From the NCBI GenBank assembly GCA_905221605.1, contig CAJNDS010002067.1, forward strand, positions 223,501 through 287,500: a stretch of DNA of 64,000 bases, read 5' to 3'. Positions 21,301 through 30,475 of this stretch are shown in pieces. Source of the DNA: Symbiodinium natans. Lineage: Eukaryota; Sar; Dinophyceae; Suessiales; Symbiodiniaceae. Each line of letters starts with the position of its first letter. Position 1 is the stretch's first letter. The notes beneath the pieces were generated by a model that saw only the letters and a program-made list of their open reading frames with translations, did not search any database and had not been told where the DNA came from. The translations under genes and the position numbers were made by a program.

Positions 21301-21900
21301 GTTTGCGTCCACCACTCCAGAGCTCCGTGCCCTTGAAGCTGACCCAGATGCAGCAGAGGTATAGCTTTTTTCCTCCACCCGATGCAACCTGTTCCCCAGC
21401 TCCTTTGTCTGCACAAGCAACTCTTTCAGCGCACGCTTCACCACCGCCATATCTTCAGTTTGCTCTTCACCACTAACATCAGGAATGAGTTCTTCGTCGG
21501 CTTGCACTCCACCAATAGTACCTCGTTCCATTTGTCCCATTAAGCCTGACGATGGTCTCTCAACAGGTGCAGGTTCCTGACCCAAAAGGTCTTGCAGCGA
21601 AGGCGGTCTCCTCGTACCTTCACCACTCCTATCCCCTCCGCTCGCGGGAAGACTTGCCGGCCTTGATTGCCTAAGTCTCATTTCTTCTTGAGCCCGCTCG
21701 CTCCAGAAAGGATTTGCTGCTTGAACCGGAACCACTTCGTTTTCCACCTGAGGCGTTGGTTGTATCATTGCAACCTCCCTACCATCTGTCAGTGCTTGTA
21801 CCATTTGTTGTCGATCTTCACCCCCATCACCACGATTTCCTTCGGCTTCATTGGCCGTTGGCGACAGTCCAGGCTCAGAGCGACGCCGCATCATGTCCAT
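18154..21900 (-). CDS. gag: Copia-type Gag with tandem retropepsin-like domains
   Basis: Start chosen at the ATG at 21898-21900, in the context AACGCCATGG (good Kozak match), about 60 bases below the primer site; the frame stays open a further 10 codons upstream. Length is about 1,248 residues. Positions below count from the first open codon, 21930. Order: a low-complexity Pro/Gly/Ser-rich N-terminus; a helical capsid-like region (about 430-665); a basic linker; a CCCH finger (C714, C724, C730, H734) followed by a CCHC knuckle (C744, C747, H752, C757); a Lys/Gly-rich linker; and two retropepsin-like domains around DTAAT (D873) and DSGAS (D1034). It ends with TGA at 18154, overlapping pol by about 155-170 bases in a different frame. 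Role: particle assembly, RNA packaging and polyprotein cleavage. Gag this long, with CCCH plus CCHC, is unusual for Ty1/copia. Confidence 0.92.
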   Translation of the reverse strand: MDMMRRRSEPGLSPTANEAEGNRGDGGEDRQQMVQALTDGREVAMIQPTPQVENEVVPVQAANPFWSERAQEEMRLRQSRPASLPASGGDRSGEGTRRPPSLQDLLGQEPAPVERPSSGLMGQMERGTIGGVQADEELIPDVSGEEQTEDMAVVKRALKELLVQTKELGNRLHRVEEKSYTSAASGSASRARSSGVVDANTAYPLGMTPEKQYLPGQVFYTDGMGGFWTVLPDGTWLPIEGYDLPKGCDLQSLPGSRKGDVQVEDEKEVPMMHVAEGKKPSRLPPLNYPTGGPASGGYASGPPGLTHVPITSVPSGVDGSAAPAGNQPGFVSARETATQENSAGSGGYTMVDDVPYRWKMVAGKLELEKVPLTAVTPGIGHGLPQGPGGRVSLPPGAVVPRGMPITGDSSGTERPEALGKHVMSLPTLADYTPSNPTALGDWIAMIEPMLSSLTDTGRVWWQCVYSKAYQAYAKWLSVSPLERLGIKAELEGLKVVQTVHVLLEQRAVSLLLQAIPERLKTEIVSTRMLGSVMIFYKLLTVYQPGGANERSTMLNFLVQPSSATSISEAIKGVRQWAQWRSRLRELRASEPDATLLIKGLDALSSALLAKHPTVHFRVASFREKLGVDYSPTSETATQLAEMLQAEFELLLHSAGEQEVKQDSDAKKRARLNKAQKGTGDETEEGDKGKGKGKRYSGDGERPFCWIYGKTDAGCKFGARCKFRHDKDSLERGRCFECGAVGHLQPQCPYKDGASSNVDSNPERSRSKGNSPKGGKGGKGAKWGNAKKAEVAEGGDETANAGLDKGSASPSSPSTPNQVLAEALEVLKSMKLSSAQSASSGDPSVRMLCGSGLFQQERRVALVDTAATHLVRTLFPWECLPDTTVMVQSALGGVAMRITEKGTLIREDNGPLIIPLWLILEFGANLTVINGMCHVGAKSSLDQLLWFEHGCLVMDYKTAEKMVLHAERQRASWSHSQWRNGRADCGVGSSDATLLPKQGEGRGVCVLHVARVSDTNECSGMGMLDSGASHPLRSLRPGEQLPQQKVLVSLAVGSREMCITPGGTLVTPEMVDPLVPIGKASALVGLRVQWRGGKCTASHPVLGELRVRDLNGCPCLEKEVALQIIDEMDWCSPKQALKVARMVQGCPNTDNEVAVKTSLQSAARTASANEEEFVQACWRFLRWYYGDIPENMLMELLPRGDIAALPFNRHKRRRLARAKGGGTPIFGKTKMAFSQSGCGGTGAGFDKRR
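18511..19368 (-). other. Gag domains: two tandem retropepsin-like units
   Basis: Unit 1 (residues about 855-980) is centred on ALVDTAATHLV. Unit 2 (about 1015-1140) is centred on GMLDSGASHPL. They align with each other through the flap-like stretch (VMVQSALGGVAMRITEKGTL against VLVSLAVGSREMCITPGGTL), so they look like an internal duplication. Retropepsins normally act as homodimers of one unit each. Unit 1 has Ala in place of the conserved Gly after DT. Confidence 0.75.
19660..19791 (-). other. Gag domain: CCCH finger plus CCHC zinc knuckle
   Basis: C-x9-C-x5-C-x3-H (residues 714-734) is followed ten residues later by C-x2-C-x4-H-x4-C (744-757, CFECGAVGHLQPQC). The CCHC knuckle is standard for Gag. 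The CCCH finger next to it is an extra RNA-binding module. Confidence 0.88.
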
Positions 21901-21950
21901 GGCGTTAAACAAACGAAAAATCTTTACCAATTCCGCAGGAAGCCTAACTT

Positions 21951-21962
21951 GGGCTCATAACC
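21951..21962 (-). promoter_or_regulatory. Primer-binding site, initiator tRNA-Met anticodon arm (half-tRNA type)
   Basis: Directly inside the 5' LTR the minus strand reads GGTTATGAGCCC. Its complement, GGGCTCATAACC, is the anticodon arm of eukaryotic initiator tRNA-Met (CAT anticodon), not a tRNA 3' end. Drosophila copia and yeast Ty5 prime from a cleaved initiator tRNA in this way. Confidence 0.85.
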
Positions 21963-22191
21963 TACGGGGGGCAACCGAAGGAGGACAGGGAACAAGACAG
22001 TCAACCCCAACAGAAGCCCTTATTACCCCTGGAACAACCAACAACCGAACAACAAGACCCCAAACCAAGGGTACACTTTTTACGAAACCTTCGACCGCTT
22101 TGGTCATGGCTTGAGCCAAAGATTACCGGGTTCATTGACCCTTCAACTTCCAATACCAACTCCTTTCTACAATACCAATTGCAGCTCCGCA
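21963..22191 (-). repeat. 5' LTR of the copia element
   Basis: 229 bp, same sequence as the 3' LTR. It should carry the promoter for the element, which reads leftward. Outside it, at 22192, the target duplication CCCTA runs directly into CCCTAAACCCC. Confidence 0.95.
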
Positions 22192-22196
22192 CCCTA

Positions 22197-22488
22197 AACC
22201 CCGTCTTAGGGGGGTCCGGTGAGAATAATAATAGTTCCATTGCAGACAACTTTTCAGCTGAGCTGGCTTGAAAGAGCTCCGAGGCTCAGTCTTTAGAGAA
22301 GCAGATCTCGTTTGAGATTGCTTGTCTTTTGGGATTGCTGCAGCTCCAGAGCTGCAGAGAGCAAGCAGAACCCTTCAAGACAAAGCAGAGCAGACCCTGA
22401 CAGCTGACCCCCCCCCCCCAGACCCCCAGAAGACCCCCAGATTCCAACTATTGACACCCCCTCTTTTTTTGACCCCTCCAAACCCCGG
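22197..22488. other. Unique filler
   Basis: Unique sequence with a poly-C tract near 22410-22420. No gene is recognised. It is the right flank of the retrotransposon. Confidence 0.6.
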
Positions 22489-23042
22489 TTGACATTAAAC
22501 CCCTTAGACCCCTTAGACCCCTTAGACCCCTTAGACCCCTTAGACCCCTTAGACCCCTTAGACCCCTTAGACCCCCTAGACCCCCTAGACCCCCTAGACC
22601 CCCTAGACCCCCTAGACCCCCTAGACCCCCTAGACCCCCTAGACCCCCTAGACCCCCTAGACCCCCTAAACCCCCTAAACCCCCTAAACCCCCTAAACCC
22701 CCTAAACCCCCTAAACCCCCTAAACCCCCCCCTAAACCCCCTAAACCCCTAAACCCCCCCCTAAAACCCCTAAAACCCCTAAACCCCTAAAACCCCTAAA
22801 ACCCCTAAAACCCCTAAACCCCCTAAACCCCCTAAACCCCCTAAACCCCCCTAAACCCCCTAAACCCCCTAAAACCCCCTAAACCCCCTAAACCCCGTAA
22901 AACCCCTAAACCCCCTAAACCCCCTAAACCCCCCTAAACCCCCTAAACCCCCTAAACCCCCTAAACCCCCTAAACCCCCTAAACCCCCTAAACCCCCTAA
23001 ACCCCCTAAACCCCCTGAACCCCCTGAACCCTAAACCCTAAA
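22489..23042. repeat. 9-bp telomere-like minisatellite in ordered variant blocks
   Basis: About 60 units, changing along the array: CCCCTTAGA (about 8 units, 22498-22568), then CCCCCTAGA (about 11 units, to about 22667), then CCCCCTAAA and CCCCTAAAA types to 23030, ending in plain CCCTAAA. The repeating Leu-Asp-Pro frame is an artefact of the 9-bp period. Confidence 0.95.
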
Positions 23043-23109
23043 CCTTTCTTCTGGCCACCTCCCGCGCCGCACTTCGCGCGCTGCGCGGCGAGGCGATCTC
23101 CGGCTACGA

Positions 23110-24628
23110 AGCCGTAGCCTGGTCAGGGGATCAGCTCTTGGGGTTTGGGGTTAGGGTGTAGGGTTTTAGGGTTTAGGATTTAGGGTTTAGGGTTTGGGGT
23201 TTCGGGTTCAGGGGTTTGGGGTTTAGGGTTTGGGGTTTGGGGTTTGGGGTTTGGGGTTGAGGGTTTATTGGGTTGTTTAGACTCAGGGCTTAGCCTGATT
23301 AGGGGGTCCCGAGGCTGTAGGGTGTAGGATTTAGGTCCCGATAAGCAATAGGGGCTAGCATTTTCGGGTTTAGGGTTTAGGGTTTAGGATTCGGGGTTCA
23401 GGGTTTAGGGTTTAGGGCCTAGGGTTTAATGTTGCACCTGGTTTGTGGGGGCCTCCTCTATAAAGTCAATTTGGCTGGGATATTCAGGACACCCTGACTG
23501 TTTGGGGGTGCGCGGCGGGATCCTGAATTAAGTCGAATCGTCCGGGTCAGGAGGGTACAACAGTAGGGTTTAGGGTTTAGGGTTTGGGGTTTAGGGTTTA
23601 GGGTTGAGGGTTTAGGGTTTAGGGTTTAGGGTTTAGGGCTTCGAGGCTCCAAGCAGAACAGCCTCGAACCGGCCCAATCTCGCAGCTATGGCCTCGGATG
23701 CCTGGGAGCTTGGGAGCCGGCGTCAGGGCGTGTTTTGGGGGGTTTAGGGCTTAGGGTTTAGGGTTTAGGCTTTAGGGTTTTAGGTTTTAGGGTTTGGGGT
23801 CGAGGGATAAGGGGGGTCTGGGGGTTAGGGTTTAGGGCATGATAGCCCAAAAGCGCTAAGCCCTGACACCCCGGAAGGGATTTGAGGGCTCGCGAGCTGA
23901 AGCGGTTTCGGGTTCAGGGTTTCAGGCACCCTAAACCCTAAACCCTAAACCCTAAACCCTACACCCCAATGAAGTTCCAAATGGGCCCTTGCAGACCTTC
24001 GAAGGCTGCAACCCAGGGCCGCAGCCCCCGGGCCCCTAAACCGTTCACCGCTCAGGATTAGGTTTTGATGTCTAGGTTTTGATGTCTAGGGTTTAGGGCT
24101 TAGGGCTTAGGGTTTAGGGTTTAGGGTTTAGGGTTTAGGGTTTCGGGTTTAAGGGTTTCGGGTTTAGGGTTTCGGGTTTCGGGGGTAGGGTTTAGGGTTA
24201 TATACATCAAGGCACCACCCTCAGCTAAGGGTTTCGTGTCCATGGTGTGAACACCAAACCCTCAACCCTAACCCCCAAACCCGAAACCCTAAATCCCAAA
24301 ACTCTAAACCCCCCAAAACCCTAAACCCCTAAACCCTACACCCCTGGCCTTGAAACCCTAAACGCTAAACTCTAATTTCTTGGTTTTAAAGGCATCCTTG
24401 AGTCGACAGAATATGTGAAATCCCGAAAAAAATAGCCCCACCCCCTTTCCAAAACGATAGATCGAAGATTTCCAAATTCCAAAACGATAGATAGAAAACT
24501 TCCCAGGGGCCCAGATAAGCACCGAGACGAGGCTGCTGAGAGAAGTGGCTTGGCAGGAGCTGGCTGTTGAGGGTTTAGGGCTTAGGGTTTAGGGTTTAGG
24601 AAAACGCCAAAAACCCCGAAAAAACAAA
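23110..24628. repeat. Telomere-type patchwork
   Basis: TTTAGGG-type blocks at 23140-23265, 23365-23430, 23565-23640, 23740-23840 and 24050-24200 alternate with CCCTAAA types at 23930-23965 and 24255-24370, among unique fillers of 60-200 bases. No gene is seen. Confidence 0.8.
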
Positions 24629-24727
24629 CCCCCCTCCTACTGACAGCCCTTGATAGGGATTACAATTGGGGGGGGGAGTTCTATGATCCCCGCCTAAGGA
24701 CTGTTAGTCTGAAAGGGAACATCCCAA
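24629..24727. mobile_element. MITE-like hairpin, family 1, copy D
   Basis: The left end lacks the outermost arm bases. The inner arms CAGCCCTTGATAGGGAT and AAGGACTGTTAGTCTGAAAG, and the right terminus GGGAACATCCCAA, match the family. Confidence 0.65.
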
Positions 24728-25190
24728 CCCTGAACCCTAAACCCTGAACCCTAAATTTTATTTTTAAACCCTAAACCCCTAAACCCCCTAAACCCCTAAA
24801 CCCCCGAAACCTCTAAACCCCTAAACTAGGCCCTAAACCCCTAAACCGCTACACGCCTAAACCCTAATCCCCGAAACCCCTAAACCCTAGACCCCTACAC
24901 TCCGGACCGAAAGCCCCTTGAGTCCCAGGAGCACTGAAAGCGGTTTTCTCCCGGGACAGGTCCGTTTACCTGCAGGTGCCCGGCAGGCAATCGGAAGCCT
25001 CAAATTCAGCTGCGGGCCACTTTAGGATTTAGGGTTTAGGATTTAGGGTTTAGGGTTCAGGGTTTAGGGTTTAGGGTCTAAGGCTTGGGGTTCAGCATCT
25101 CATGTTCTAGCTTTGTTTCGTCAAGCAACTATCGAGTTTTGGAAAAACACCCACCCGCCCAAAGAAGCCCGTAACATGAAGAAAACATAA
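24728..25190. repeat. CCCTAAA-type block and filler
   Basis: 24728-24900 is degenerate CCCTAAA/CCCCTAAA, and 25021-25090 is TTTAGGG type. The remainder is unique filler without a gene. Confidence 0.7.
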
Positions 25191-25194
25191 AGTT

Positions 25195-25600
25195 CACTTG
25201 ATCCAAAAATGGAAAGCCCAAGCCCCACTAACCCAAAATTGGCTGGGGCATTCGGGCTGGTCCCCAAATCAGGGCTGGTGCTCAAAACCGACCCAGGGTT
25301 GGTACCCCATTTTGGGGGCGCCACCTAAGCTAGAACCCAAGATTGACCTTATTGTGGGCTGGGGTGCCCCCATCTTGAGGCCGGCAGCCCCACTTTGGGT
25401 TTGGGCATTAGGGTTGGCACCCCTAATTTTCGGGCCGAACAACCAAAATTGACCTTCTTTATGGGCTTTTGGGGCGTTGGGGTTGGTGCCCAAATCGGGG
25501 CTTCCCTAGCTTGACCATAATTTGGGCTGGGCATTCGGGTTGCCACCCACAACATTGCAACACCAAGAACTGACATTGTTTGGGGTTGGGCAGTAGCTTT
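25195..25600. repeat. Degenerate GC-rich tandem repeat
   Basis: A motif like GGGCTGGGCATTCGGGTTGG, with ACCCAAAATTGACC, recurs with variation every 60-130 bases (near 25240, 25370-25410 and 25525). Several overlapping frames stay open because of the composition. None shows a domain. Confidence 0.6.
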
Positions 25601-26880
25601 GGCTTTTAGGGCTCGGGCGTGGCAGTCTAGTCAACTGGATTCATGAGGACAAAGAAGTAGGGTTACAAGCACCCTAGGTCTGGTTCTAAACGCGCTACGC
25701 CCGAAACCCTAAAGCAAGTGGTTCTGTGAGACTGTCTTCGTTTACGGGTGCAGGCCTCATGAAATCCCCCCCCGGCGCCCCACCCCCCCCCCCCCAATTG
25801 AAAAAAAAACACAAAAATAACATAAATAAGCAAGCACAAACCCTCCGAACCCTAAACACCAAACCCTAAACCTTAAACCCTAAACCCGAACAGCGCCCAG
25901 ATGCCTTCGTTGAGGTTGCGGCAGGTGATGGCCCCCGTGTTCGGACAGAGGCAGAGGGTGTAGACACCGCCAACCTTGGGGCCCGTTTCGGGTTTAAGGT
26001 TTAGGGTTTCGGGTTTAGGGTCGCTGGCCCCAGTCTTAAGGAAGATGCGTACATAGATGTGTTTCTTTAAATACTGATCACGTATGTACCATGATGTATA
26101 AATACCTTCGGCCAAGCCGTTGAGGTGAACTCCTTCACGGCAGGGCTCATAAACTCATGGATGGACTGTACAGGGTTGCGGCCTCCAGGGCAACGATGAG
26201 ACAAAATAAGAGGGTTTAGGGTTTAGGGTTTTGGTTTAGGGTTTAGGCTTTAGGGTTTAGGGTTTAGGGTTGGTTTAGGGTTTAGGGTTTAGGGTTTAGG
26301 GTTTAGGGTTTGGGGCTTGGGGCTTGGGGTTTAGGGTTTAGGGTTTAGGGTTTAGGGTTTAGGGCTTAGATTTAGGGTTAGGGCTTAGGGCCTCCTTAGG
26401 GTTCAAGGCATTTACGGCTTAGGGCTTGGGGTTTTGGGTTTTGGGTTTGGGGTTTAGGGTTTAGGGTTTAGGGTTTAGGGTTTAGGGTTTAGGGTTTAGG
26501 GTTTGGGGTTTGGGGTTTGGGGCTTGGTTCTTCGGGCGCATGGAGTTTACGATGGATGGACAGCCCCGGAATCTAAGAATCTGGGCGCTCTGGGTAAAGC
26601 CCCACCTGGATCCCAACACTCCTCCAAGATTCAGGGTTCAGGTCGAGCTGTTTTTTGCTTTAAAAAACACTTCCAACCCAGGCTTACGCGCTCAAACTGC
26701 AACACACACATTTCAATGGATCGCGCACTGGTCCACCCTGGGCCACAGGCAGCTGCCAGGGCCGCAGGGGGAAGGCATCACAAACCCTCACAAACCCCGG
26801 TTAAAGTGCACTCGGGCACACGACAGGCTGGCACACCAGCCGCCCAGCTGCAATAACTCATCAGCTGCATTAGGGCCACC
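25601..26880. repeat. Patchwork with a 300-bp telomere-type region
   Basis: Unique filler comes first, with a poly-C tract at 25765-25795. TTTAGGG and variants run through 26213-26520 with several phase breaks, ending in TTTGGGG. Filler at 26520-26880 has frames open on the plus strand without recognisable domains. Confidence 0.75.
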
Positions 26881-27039
26881 GACACTAGAAGATGCGGGGC
26901 CGTGGTTTGGGAAGTGTTCGGGGCATGCGCGGGGCGCGCAGGCCTACCGCGTGGCGCGGGTCTTGCTGCTCTCGCCTAGGCTTGGGCCTACCGAATTGGG
27001 GAGTGGCTCGGAGTGGGCGCTTTCATAGAAAAACTAAGC

Positions 27040-27262
27040 GTTTTTAGCACTGTACAGCGCTGTGAATCGCTTCTGGCCTAACCCCGTGCAAGTTCTGTAC
27101 GTTAAATGGTGCTTGTGGGTTTTGGCGCTGTACAGCCCTATCATCGCGTTCTGGCCTAAGCCCCGTGCTCATTCTGCACGTTGAATCCTGCTAGGAGAGG
27201 CTGTTGTCATGATAATCTCCTTCTGGCCAAAGCCATGTGCACAGTATCAACATGAAATCGGG
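27040..27262 (+). repeat. Imperfect tandem repeat of about 75 bp
   Basis: Two good copies and one degenerate copy of a unit containing CGCTGTACAGC...TTCTGGCCTAA...CCCCGTGC...TTCTG.ACGTT.AAT start near 27040, 27122 and 27190. No coding signal is present. Confidence 0.65.
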
Positions 27263-28655
27263 CTCCCACCTAGGTCCTGTTCTCTTCTCGTCATGGTCTA
27301 ACATGGTTTTGCTCTTCAGACCTGGGCCTTTACTCTATGCTAGGGCCCCCGATACCCCAAGACTCATGCTGTTAACAGGACTTGCTGCGGAAAGCCTTGA
27401 AGAACCCATCGTAGACCTTGCAAATTGGGGGGGGGGGGGGGCGGCTGCCCCGGGCCTAGGTCCCCTGGTTGGGGAACCGAGTCCCTCGCATGCATATTGA
27501 TGTAAGCAAATAAGTACAGAAACGAAAAAAGCTAAACAAGCAAATGAATATACAGAAATATATATATATATATTTATTTATTTATTTATTTATTTGTTTA
27601 TTTATTTATTTACTTTTATTTATGTATGTATATATATGTATATTTCTATAGGCATAAGGGCCTGTCCCCCCTGCCCCCATTTGCAAACACAAGGGAAAGG
27701 AAAGGATTCAAAGGCTTTCTGCGGCAACTCCTCTCGATAGCATGATGTTCTCAAACACCTCTTCAAGAAAACAAGCCCGAGCCAAAACTTTTTTCAAACA
27801 CAAACCCCTGCCCCCCCCCCCCCCCCCCAATACCTAAACCCAAAAACCCTACACCCTAAGCCCTAAACCCTAAACCCCAATACCTAAACCCAAAAATCCT
27901 ACATGAAGAGCCCAGGCAAAGGTGCTGGTTGGAAATCTGCTACACCAACTCCAAACCTGGTGCTGTGGATTTTAGGGTTTCGGGCTTGGAGCCTTTTAGG
28001 TGATTTAGGGTTTAGGGTTTAGGGTTTAGGGTTTAGGGCTTCGGGCTTAGGGTTTAGGGTTTAGGGTTTAGGGTTTAGGGGTGATTATGAGTAGGGTTGC
28101 AGGTACCCGAAATAAGCTCACACCCCTTCATTTCTCTAGCTACCCTACCTGTACGCCTACTTCTAAGCACGCAACAACCCCCAAGCAAGGCCCTAGCATT
28201 GGTAAGGCTTTAGGATTGTTAGAGCTTTTGGGGCTTGGGGCTTCATTGGAGGCTCAGGAGTCTCAAGAAGGTTTAGGATTTGAAGGATTTAGGGGTTTAG
28301 CGTATACTTTTCAACCACCTCTCAAAGAAGCTTAAAGCGAGGCTTCGGTACTGAAGCATCAGAGGAAGCTTCAGAAACTGTTCCCGCATTGATAACCAGA
28401 GCACTAGGATGCAGAGATGCGCGGCACCGATCGCAAGAAGACGGGCCCCACACCCGAAAACGTAACTAAAGTGGTGAACAAGGCTGACTCGGAAAGGTCT
28501 CCTGGCCCGAAGCAGTCACCCAATCCAAAAACTCACCCCCTAAACGCCCAACACCACAAGAGCGCAAAACCTACCCTGCGGTAGGTTCCCTAAGAAATCT
28601 AAGTATCGTTCGGAAGAACCTACAAAAAAGGCTTGTCTTGGGTTCTTACGGTGTA
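27263..28655. other. Unique filler, microsatellites and short telomere-type blocks
   Basis: A poly-G tract lies at 27427-27441, a TA/TTTA microsatellite at about 27550-27645, poly-C at 27810-27830, and TTTAGGG at 28004-28080. The frame at 28081-28335 has no recognisable domain. No gene is called. Confidence 0.6.
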
Positions 28656-28659
28656 AACC

Positions 28660-28765
28660 TTGGGATGTTTCGCCCCTATACTAGCAGTCCATGATAGGGA
28701 ATTATAATAGGGGTACTCTAGTCCCTGTTAAGTAAGGACTGGTAGCATAAGGGGGAACATCCCAA
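28660..28765. mobile_element. MITE-like hairpin, family 1, copy E
   Basis: Nearly complete: TTGGGATGTTTCGCCCCTAT and inner CAGTCCATGATAGGGA on the left; AAGGACTGGTAGCATAAGGG and GGGAACATCCCAA on the right. The flanking bases AACC / GGTT extend the palindrome. Confidence 0.8.
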
Positions 28766-30000
28766 GGTTTAGGGTTTAGACTTCGGGGCTGTAGGGCTTC
28801 TGTATCCGACATTGGCGGTCGGTTAACTATAAAGGGCTGTCCGGGCAGGCAGGAACCGGTGAATAGGGACATCATGAACCATCATCACCCTGAACCTTAA
28901 ACCCTAAACCCTGTAAGCCTCTTAAAACCACATTGGGCCATGCCACTGATACCTGGTGCCGTTCTCCTCCCCTTCGCCAGAGATGCCGCTGTTCCTGAGT
29001 GCCGAGGTCCTAAACGCTTACAGCATGAAACCCTGAAGACCCGATAAAACCCTGAACCCCTAAATTCAACACCTTAACTTAGGGCTGAATACCCTAATCC
29101 AAAACTGGCTAACCTCTTCATTGTAATAAGGATAAATAAATAAATATATATATATATAACCAAAAATCTTAAAGGTCAACTATCCAGCCCCGACGTTGAA
29201 ACCCAAAGCCCCAAATCCCTAAAACAAAAAACCAAGACCCTAGACTGCGAGTTGGGGCACCTGCTTGCACAGGCGGCAGCCCCCGTCCCACCAGGAAGAA
29301 AGCTTCGAACGCGAAAGGAAGTGAGCTGCACACCCTATACCCCTACCCTTTCAGCTCATAGGTCCACAGCAGTTCCACTTCAGGCACATCTCGCCGAGAA
29401 TTTAGACAGCTCCACAAACCTAAAAATTGCCGACCCCAAACAAGGCGCTCTGAAACCTAAATCCTTCAACTCCTACATCCACGAGGCCTCACCCAAAACC
29501 CTAAACCCCAAACCCCTCCTTGAAGGCCCCCAAAACCGCAGAACCCTAAACCCGAAACCCAAACCCTTAACCCTTAACCCTAAACCCGAAACCCCAAACC
29601 CTAAACCCTAAACCCCAAACCCCTCAGATTGCAGGCCCGGCGGCGCGATTGACGGCACGGGCACCCTGCGAAAGCGTTTTAAGGAGGTTTAGGCATCGAG
29701 GAGGTTAGGGTTCAGGGTTTAGGGTTCAGCAGCTCCCCGTTCGAGCAATCTCTGGTAGAGCCGCTGTTTCGATTCTGGAATAAACACCCACCCACTCAGA
29801 GAATCCCAAAACATTAAGAAATATGAAGCTTCAATTTTTCAATTTTTCATCAGCAAAAGCCCTGTCCCCCAACCTCACTCTGTCATGGAGCGGTCCACCC
29901 CACCGTCGAACCACTCAAACGTCCCGCGGGAGGCGCGGTCACCGGGGCACCAATTCCAAAGCAACCACATCGAAACCAGGAGGGGGGGTTGGGGGGCAGG
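28766..30000. other. Unique filler with short telomere-type blocks
   Basis: Short CCCTAAA-type blocks occur at 28890-28915 and 29495-29625, with a TA microsatellite at 29140-29158. The Pro-rich frame at 29252-29611 runs into CCCTAAA repeat and shows no domain. Confidence 0.6.
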
Positions 30001-30019
30001 GCGAACCAATAAATCAAAA

Positions 30020-30475
30020 TCACTCTGGAGTTTTCGGACACGAACAGCGAAAAAAAAACCTAATTTTGTTTAACCTCATGTTTCTTGTTTTTCGGGCGCA
30101 CGAACAGCCAAAACAATACACTAGTTGTTTGTTAACCTCTTGTTTTTGTTTCCCCCAACCCCACCCTCGTACAGGGCACGAGCAGCCAAAGAAAAAAACT
30201 CAATTTTGTTAACCTCATGCTTTTTGTTTTCCCCCATCCCACCCTCGAACCACAAGCCCGTGGCTGTTGGCAAAGAGACGGTGGCCATGGGCAAAAAAAC
30301 CGTGGCCATTGGCAAGTTCGGCCAAAAATCTGTAGCCGTTGGCAAAAAACCGTGGCCATCGGCAAAAAAACGGTGGCCACTGGCAAGTTCGGCAATGGCC
30401 ACGGGTTTTTGCCAGGCCATGGGTTTTTTTGCCAACGGTCACAGGCTTTTTTCCAGCGGCCACGGCCCCCACTAA
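30020..30475. repeat. Two adjacent tandem/inverted repeat blocks
   Basis: 30020-30245 holds about three imperfect 70-bp copies (CACGAACAGCCAAA... TTAACCTCATG TTTTTGTTTTCCCCC). 30255-30470 holds many copies of a 20-24-bp unit GTGGCCATTGGCAAAAAACC, with the last third inverted (GGCCATGGGTTTTTTTGCC), so it can fold back on itself. Confidence 0.8.

Larger units (their letters stand above)
12262..22196 (-). mobile_element. Complete Ty1/copia-class LTR retrotransposon
   Basis: The insertion is 9,925 bp (12267-22191) between 5-bp target duplications CCCTA at 12262-12266 and 22192-22196. The two LTRs (12267-12495 and 21963-22191) look identical base for base, which implies a very recent insertion. 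Reading on the minus strand the order is 5' LTR, primer site, gag with protease, pol, polypurine tract and 3' LTR. In pol the order is integrase, then reverse transcriptase, then RNase H, which defines the copia class. Both large ORFs are uninterrupted, so the copy may be autonomous. The flanks are telomere-like repeats. Unusual cargo domains are described under gag and pol. Confidence 0.95.

Noticed and set aside
12580-21960. Many plus-strand ORFs of 60-190 codons across the retrotransposon
   Set aside because: They are antisense shadows of gag and pol; none has a domain.
22489-22752. Leu-Asp-Pro repeat protein
   Set aside because: It is an exact reading of the 9-bp minisatellite and drifts with the repeat; no flanking coding sequence.
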